Below, one piece after another: positions 57,970-64,000 of a stretch of 64,000 nt of DNA (the stretch's first letter is position 1; each line of letters opens with the position of its first letter). The position numbers and the translations under genes were made by a program. The stretch is from Dugong dugon (Eukaryota; Chordata; Mammalia; Sirenia; Dugongidae). The stretch is from positions 7,433,001 to 7,497,000 of the forward strand of contig CM057480.1 in NCBI GenBank assembly GCA_030035585.1. Direction: 5' to 3'. Under the pieces are notes generated by a model. It saw only the letters and a list, made by a program, of their open reading frames with translations. It had not been told where the DNA came from and made no database searches.

Positions 57970-59265
57970 GATCGATAATGAAAAAAAGATTGAGAAACGT
58001 TGTTTTAAATCAAAGATACTGAAAGGTGTGTGAGCGGGAGGTCTGTGGGATTTGAACAATTTTGAATTGGGAAGATGTGGAAGGTGATGCTACTGAATTT
58101 AATGACAAGAAAACATTCTTATCCAGAGATGGTCAGTGACTGTGGAACAAAAGGAAGGAGAACTAAGTTATAGCGTGGAAAAATCAGGTTAAACATGAGG
58201 GAGTCGTTTCTGCCAGAGAGCCTCATTAAATCATACAGGAAGGCATTTTAAAATAATGTCAATTTCCGTCTGCCTGGAGTCCTTCAGGAGAGGCCCTGTG
58301 GAAAGCAGGGAGGAAGCCAAGTCTTTTCAGGTGCTTTCAGTCCTTGGTGGTTGAGGAGTTGAGGGCCTGTCTTTCCTTTCCCCACTCATAAATCAGACAA
58401 TTGGCAAAATCTGAATCTAGACTGCTTATTAAGGAGTACTACAGAATCAATGTTAAATTGCTGGAAATTGACAGTGGGACTGTGGTTTTGTAACATAACG
58501 TCCTTGTTCTTGGAAAATATCCACTGAAATATTTAGGCATGAAGGGTGATGTCTCCAACTCACTGTCAAATAGTTACAAGAACACTTTACATATGTGGGG
58601 GGGGGAGGGAAGAATGGCAGCGAGGAGTAGGGAGGGAGGAGGGAGGGGGGAGATGGCTGGGGAACATGATAAAGCAGATGTAGGGGAAACGTCAGTAACT
58701 GGTGAATCTGGGTGAAGAAGCTCTTCGTAATAGTCTTGCAACTCTTCTATAACTGAATCATTTTAAAGTATAAGGCGGGGTGGGTGGGTAGGAAACAAGA
58801 AAGCACTTGGCCCCTTTAAGAAACACAAGTCATACTACGTCCTCTAATGTCATTTGAAACTGCCAGATAGGTGTTTTGACTGAGAGCGCATCATTATATG
58901 GGAAGATCCACGAGGGCAGGCTCTAGACCAAGTTCCGGGACTCGGTAAATAGTAGAATAACGAAACCATCAGCAGTGCTTTGCGAGGCAGTGGTGTCCAC
59001 CGCATGGCTGCCTTGCACCTGGCGGATTAGGATGTTTCCCAAGACACTCCTTCCTGTGCCTCTATGGACTTCTTGCAAACCACCAACTGGGAAGGTTTAT
59101 CTCGGGGACCTCACATGACGATCAGCGTAACAGAAATGATGGAAACCCCAATCTTGGACTGCTTGCTGGTAAAGGGAAAGCCCTTGACACGTTTCTCCTG
59201 TATAAGTTCCCATTTGAAAGGGAGGAAACCTCCAAAAAAAAGTATTTAGAGAGAGGCTGAAGTTA
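57970..59265. other. Repeat-poor intronic DNA with a G-rich block
   Basis: No transposon recognised. At 58,597-58,605 and 58,630-58,650 there are G runs; the second has four G-runs separated by 1-4 bases. Confidence 0.5.
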
Positions 59266-59269
59266 CTTT

Positions 59270-60045
59270 TATTATTATTGATATTGTTAATTTTATTGTG
59301 GTAAAATATATGTAACATTTATCATCTTAAACATTTTTAAGTGTACAATTCAGTGACGTTAATTACATCCACGATGTCACGCAGCCTTCACTACTGTCTA
59401 TTTCGAAACCATTTTCATGTCTCCAAGCAGAAACCCGGAACCCATTAAGCAATAATTCCTCATTCCCCCTCCACCAGCCCCTTGTAACCATCCATCAGTC
59501 TACTTTGATTTCTATGCATTTGCCTATTCTAGATATTTCCCATACTTTGGACATGTTATTAGGAGGGGTCAGTCCCTGGAGAACGACATCATGCTTGGTA
59601 AAAGAGAGGGTCAGCAAAAAGAGGAAGACCCTTAACGAGGTGGATTGACATGGTGGCTGCAACAATGGGCTCAAGCATAGCAACAATTGTGAGGATGGCG
59701 CAGGACTGGGCGGTGTTTCATTCTGTTGTACACGGGGTCGCTGTGAGTCAGAAAAGATTCAACAGCATCCAACAACAACGACGACAGATATTTCGTGTAA
59801 GAGCGATGGGACAGTATTGGTCCCTTTGTGTCTGATTTATTTCACTTTGCATAATGTTTTCAAGATTTATCCCATGTTGTAGCATGTATGGGAACTTCAG
59901 TTCTCTGTGTGGCTGAGTAATATTCTGTTGCATGGATATACCACATGTCACTTATTGATGAGTCTGTTGATGGACACTTGTACCTTTTGGCTATTGTGAA
60001 TAATGCTGCAATGAACATTGCTGTTTTATTATTTTTTAAATTATA
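59270..60045 (-). mobile_element. Old L1 3' region (antisense), with an RTE guest
   Basis: 'tattgtggtaaaatatatgt', 'cctattctagatatttc' before and 'catgtatgggaacttcagtt', 'gctattgtgaataatgctgc' after 59,540-59,785. Confidence 0.85.
59540..59785 (+). mobile_element. RTE (BovB-like) 3' fragment
   Basis: 246 bp with the same 3' coding and tail text as 28,400-28,627 ('ggaggggtcagtccctggag' and the final 'caacaacgacgac'). 9-bp duplication agatatttc at 59,531-59,539 and 59,786-59,794. Confidence 0.9.
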
Positions 60046-60255
60046 AAAATGGCATCTGCCTGTTGAGATAGAATCCAGAGATGCTAACCTTCTGAGCTCC
60101 CAGAGGACACTTTTTCCCCGGAGCCTTCTCTGGTTGGTCTGACCAGTTCAGACACCTCTAGCTCAGGTTCTCCTTCCATCCATCCTGACTGGTGGCTCCT
60201 GACATAGTTCCGCCATGAAGGCAGCCACAGGCTTCCTATTTGCTTAGTTTATAGC

Positions 60256-60458
60256 TGTTGTTAGGCGCTGTTGAGTCGTTTTTGACTCATACTGACCCCA
60301 TGCGACAGAGCAGAACTGCCCCATAGGGTTTTCTTGGCTGTAATCTTTATGGAAACCGATTGCCAGGTCTTTCTCCTGCAGGGTGGCTGGATGGGTTTGA
60401 ATCGCCAACCTTTTGGTTAGCAGCGGAGCACTGAACTGTTTGTATCGCCAGGGCTCCT
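60256..60458 (-). mobile_element. AfroSINE, long form
   Basis: 'tgttgttaggcgctgttgag' to 'tcgccagggctcc'. Confidence 0.92.
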
Positions 60459-60730
60459 TTAGTTTATAGTCAGTGCTCAGTGGTTGCTTGTTGAATGAAT
60501 GAATTTGCACAGTTTCAGAACTTGGTTTATTATAGCCTTCATTAGAAATATTCTTTTTGGGATGGGTTTCACGTGAAGAATATTTAATATAGAATAGCCC
60601 TGGGGGCTAGGAGGAAGAAAAAAAAGAGCAGCACCAGCTCGAGCAAAGGTTCACAGAGGGAGTACCCCTGGGGAGTTCATGAATTACAAGGCATTTACAC
60701 CCATTTTTCGGGCCGCTTTAGTGTACAAGT

Positions 60731-60896
60731 GGAGCCTGGTGGTGCAGTGGTTAACAGCTTGGCTGCTCACCAAAAGGTCAGCAGTTTGAATCCATCAGCT
60801 GCTCCTTGGAAACCTTATGGGGCAGTTCTGCTCTGCCCTGCAGGGTTGCTGTGACTTGGAATCGACTCAACAGCACTGGGTTTGGTTTTTCTTTTT
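60731..60896 (+). mobile_element. AfroSINE, short form
   Basis: Duplication tttagtgt(a/g)caagt, 13 of 14, at 60,717-60,730 and 60,897-60,910. Confidence 0.95.
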
Positions 60897-60910
60897 TTTA
60901 GTGTGCAAGT

Positions 60911-62945
60911 GGGTTGTGTTTCAACCCTTTGTAGGTGAGGCTTTTGGACTTTGCAGTGTGCTTTCCCTTTGAAAGGAGGGAAGGATTAAAAAGGGGGATG
61001 GTTTGTGCAAAAGACTGAGGCCAGGTAGTTCTCTCCCAGGTGGTGACTCAGGAGAGAGGAGCACAGGTGCACATGGCTGATGCCCTTGAGGGAGAAGTGG
61101 GTCACACAGTGTCTTGTGGCAGCTTTGGGGAGGTTCAGACAGCTGGTATCTGAGCTGGTGCAAGGGGAGACCAAGAGAGAGGGAAGGGTAACTCCGTTCT
61201 TACTAGGAAACGGATAGTTTTAAGCTGGGGTGGGCCTGCGTTATGTAAAGCTAGCTTGCAGCCTTATGGTGTTCATTTCAGCCTTGTTGTCTCATTCAGG
61301 TCAATTAGATTTGAATAAGGAATTTGGCTAGATGACAAAATATTTGAACGGGTTTCTCTATTGTGTCTCATTTCCATAGTCTGTTTACAGTCGCTGTTGA
61401 TGGAGATGCTCTTGGTATCTGGAATGTGAACTGAATCCAGGGCTATGGTTTGTTTCCTTTTAAATCATATTATTGAGTGTGGGCAGGGTAGCTGAGGGTC
61501 TGAATGAGAAGCCAGGTCTGGCCAAGGCCGGTCATGGTTTACATGTCACCTCTGGCATCCAGGGCTAGCCAGATAAGGTGCTTTTAGTTGGGAGGTTGAT
61601 AAAACCCAAAAAATGAGTTCAGGAAGGGGATCTCTGAGGCTCCCTCTTTGCAGAATGCTTTGGTCTTGAGCTGTTTATTGCTCATGGAGGCTTTGTGTGT
61701 GTGTGCGTGCTTGCGTGCGTGTGTGCGTGTGATTTGTTAAGCATTCAGTGAAGGATTAAGATGGTCTTCCTGTCCCAGAGAGTTTTGAAGAACAGTTTCT
61801 CAGTTGAATACATCAGACTTCAGGAAGGAAAGTTGGATTTTTCTTAACTGTTGGGCAACTTCTCTGCATTTTGAGAGAGGCTGATGTTAAGCAGGCTTAC
61901 ATCCCAGGAGAAGTCCTGGCACTTTACATATATCCTTTTCCTGGAAGCATTTTCCGGAATAAATCAAAATAACTTACTGATAAGAAGGAGGGGGAGGCTG
62001 ACATTTTTCTGTTGTAGAACGTTATTCTGTGGCTTTGAGGGACCTCGGGTGAACTTGCCCAACCTTCATTTTACAGGTCAGGAAACAGCCCCAGAGAGAT
62101 GATGTTGAATTCAAAGTTGTACGCTGAGTTTGTGGCAGAGTGAGAGCGAGACATCTCAGACAGTCTTGGAAAAACTCCAGAAAGGTGAAGCTAAAAATGA
62201 TTTTTCAGCCCAGTGAGTTTTGTTACATAGCAAAGAATACGCACTGGCTTCTCATTATCTGGCCAGTGCCCTGAGACTCATCTGATGTTCTGGTTTATTT
62301 ATTAACTGTTTTTGAGTGATGGAGAAAACTTCAGAATGTACACAGAGCATTTCTTGAATGCCGTGCTCCTGGGGTATTAAAAGATCGCATTTGGGATATC
62401 ATACCTCCAAGTCTGTTGCTAATTTCCTCTAGTGTATAGCAAAGGGAGCTGGGTATAATATAGCTTCAGTGATGAACTTGCGTTTATCATCCGCCCCACC
62501 CCCCTCCCCGATTATGAATCAAGAACCAGCCTTTAGGGCTGCTTTTAATCTGTTTGTGAATAGCAGGCTGTTTCTGGTGCTGCTAAAATGAAAGGCAGAC
62601 TCCTAAACTCAGGAAGTACATGGTTAAATTTGATTAGACTGATTCAAGTTTTTAGACTTTTCTCTGCGGGCTAATGTTTCTTAGCAGTTCTTTAGGACAG
62701 AACATTCTTTAAATTGCTTGGGATCAGTTCTTGCCTGGGACTTGGCTTGCTGGCAAATATTGCACATTTGATTCCATTGCATGCCCCACCAGTCTTGGAA
62801 AACTGCTGTTTTGGACTATAGTTAATGAAAGTGTCTTTAGGACCCTGGCCGTTTACAGATGTACTTGTCCTTTGGAGAACATGTCCCACAGTGTGTTAAT
62901 AAGCTTTCCATGTGCTATAGTACATCCTGCTCTTTGCTTTAGTGC
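60911..62945. other. Repeat-poor intronic DNA
   Basis: 2 kb without AfroSINE, L1 or LTR; only a TG/CG-type run (61,694-61,732) and a MIR-like trace near 62,060-62,110. Nothing coding is seen. Confidence 0.5.
61694..61732 (+). repeat. TG-rich dinucleotide run with CG steps
   Basis: Alternating purine-pyrimidine (tgtgtgtgtgtgcgtgcttg...) over about 38 bp. Confidence 0.85.
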
Positions 62946-62954
62946 AGAGAGTGG

Positions 62955-63150
62955 CCGGCTTCTTCTGTAAAGGGCCAGATAGTAAATAATTCAGGCTTCG
63001 TGGGCCATACGACGTCTGTCACAACTAGTCAATTCTGCCATTGTTGCAGGAAAACAGCCCTAGATAATATGTGTGTTCCAATAAAACTTTATTTACAAAA
63101 ACAGTAGGTAGGCTGGATTTGGCCTGTGGAACATGGTTTGCTGACCTGTC
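62955..63150 (+). repeat. hAT-type (Charlie-like) non-autonomous DNA transposon
   Basis: 'tctgtaaagggccagatagt', 'ccaataaaactttatttac' and 'ggtttgctgacctgt' belong to a well-known placental MER element of about 200 bp. I do not give its MER number because I am unsure of it. Confidence 0.7.
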
Positions 63151-63259
63151 CACTTAGTGCCTTTTTGGAAACAAGGATGAAACCTGTTTGGCTCCTGTAG
63201 GTGATGGGGAGAAGAACCCAGTACTCAGAACATAAACATGTCAGTTAAGATCTTGCATC

Positions 63260-63720
63260 CATGGTGGTGAAGATGCTTTTGTAGAATTGCAAAGTTGGAA
63301 TAAAATGAAAGCTTGTATGTGTGAAAAAAATGACCTGTGATCCTGCCGTTCTTAATACCACTGTTTTCATTTTTGTACATTTCTTTCCAGTCCTTGTCCT
63401 CTTGTGCATGTACTTTGCAAAGTCCTGAATCCTGGTGGTGCAGTGGTTAAAGCACTCAGCTGCACACCAAAAAGGTGGGTGATTCGACCCCACCAGCTGC
63501 TCTGTGGGAGAAAGATGTGATAGTCTGATTCCGTAAAGATTTACAGCCTTGGAAACCCTGTGGGGCAGTTCTGTTCTGTCCTATAGGGTGCTATGAGTCA
63601 GAACTGACTCGTTGGCAGTGGGTTTGGTTTTGTTTTTTCCTTTGGTTGCAAAGTCCCAGTTGTATGTATACCAGTTTGCGTTATTACAGAGCATAATGCA
63701 CCCACACACCTGACAATTGT
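63260..63720 (-). mobile_element. Old L1-like 3' trace, split by an AfroSINE
   Basis: 'tgaaagcttgtatgtgtg', 'catttctttccagtccttgt' before and 'tatgtataccagtttgcgtt' after the SINE resemble the antisense 3' text of old L1. Weak. Confidence 0.4.
63426..63645 (+). mobile_element. AfroSINE, long form
   Basis: Exact 11-bp duplication ttgcaaagtcc at 63,415-63,425 and 63,646-63,656. Confidence 0.95.
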
Positions 63721-64000
63721 CCCTACATCAGTATCAAGTGAGGCCTGAAAGGTTTAAACGAGATTCATTAATCTGTGAGGGATACCTACATTTACTGCAT
63801 TTTTGATTTTTTTTTCAATAATTCCAAAAATTCAAGAATTTGCTCTTTGCTTCAGCCACACAAAATAACAATCCCCAGAGGATTAAGTATTGGAAGAAAT
63901 CAGGCCAGGGATAAAGTAAATTGGGTAATTGGCTATTGAGGGCCCAAACTGCTGTCAGTGCCAGGGTCATGCTTTAGCACTAAGCTTTGCAGTCACCAGC
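63721..64000. other. No gene or clear repeat recognised
   Basis: Intronic DNA to the end of the window. Confidence 0.45.

Larger units (their letters stand above)
30619..64000 (+). other. OSBPL10: OSBPL10 intron 1 (5' part)
   Basis: The intron starts with the GTAACG donor directly after the PH-domain arginine codon and does not end in the window. I see no continuation of the PH domain (a YFVL-type exon) on the + strand anywhere to 64,000, in line with the very large first intron of this gene in other mammals. The intron is filled with AfroSINEs, antisense L1 fragments, one sense 8-kb L1 and a minisatellite. Confidence 0.85.

Overview
The window is nuclear DNA from an afrotherian mammal, most likely a paenungulate (elephant, sea cow or hyrax group). 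The evidence is about 38 copies or fragments of the tRNA-derived AfroSINE family. They occur in a long form and in a short form lacking about 45 bases, the form reported for elephants, sea cows and hyraxes. RTE (BovB-like) LINE fragments whose 3' ends resemble the AfroSINE tail, and L1 elements with their own 3' UTRs, fit the same picture. The species itself cannot be fixed from this window.

Only one host protein-coding exon is recognisable. A CpG island (about 29,540-30,960) carries the promoter, 5' UTR and first coding exon of OSBPL10 (ORP10, an oxysterol-binding-protein-related lipid-transfer protein) on the + strand. Coding begins at 30,332 and the exon ends at a GT donor at 30,619. The remaining 33 kb is the start of a very long intron 1. 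The 29.5 kb to the left is intergenic or upstream DNA with no gene I can support.

Layout: 1-17.3 kb is a layered deposit of old L1, solo-LTR fossils, MIRs, AfroSINEs and one small inverted-repeat DNA transposon. 17.3-26 kb is comparatively repeat-poor. 26.0-29.1 kb has a CCAT microsatellite and an antisense L1 invaded by an AfroSINE and by an RTE copy that was itself invaded by another L1. 29.1-31 kb is an MLT1-like fossil abutting the OSBPL10 CpG island. Intron 1 (30.6-64 kb) has SINE clusters, a second nested L1/RTE/LTR stack (36.3-38.7 kb), an 18-unit minisatellite (43.86-44.30 kb), a near-complete but dead 8.1-kb L1 (49.73-57.87 kb) and then a quieter stretch.

Most insertions can be ordered in time from target-site duplications that I read directly. 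The points most worth a second look are: an L1 whose ORF2 holds two diverged copies of the endonuclease segment in tandem; a SINE/L1/minisatellite nest; an LTR fossil whose middle belongs to another LTR family; and an in-frame upstream ATG in OSBPL10. I found no convincing undescribed gene system.
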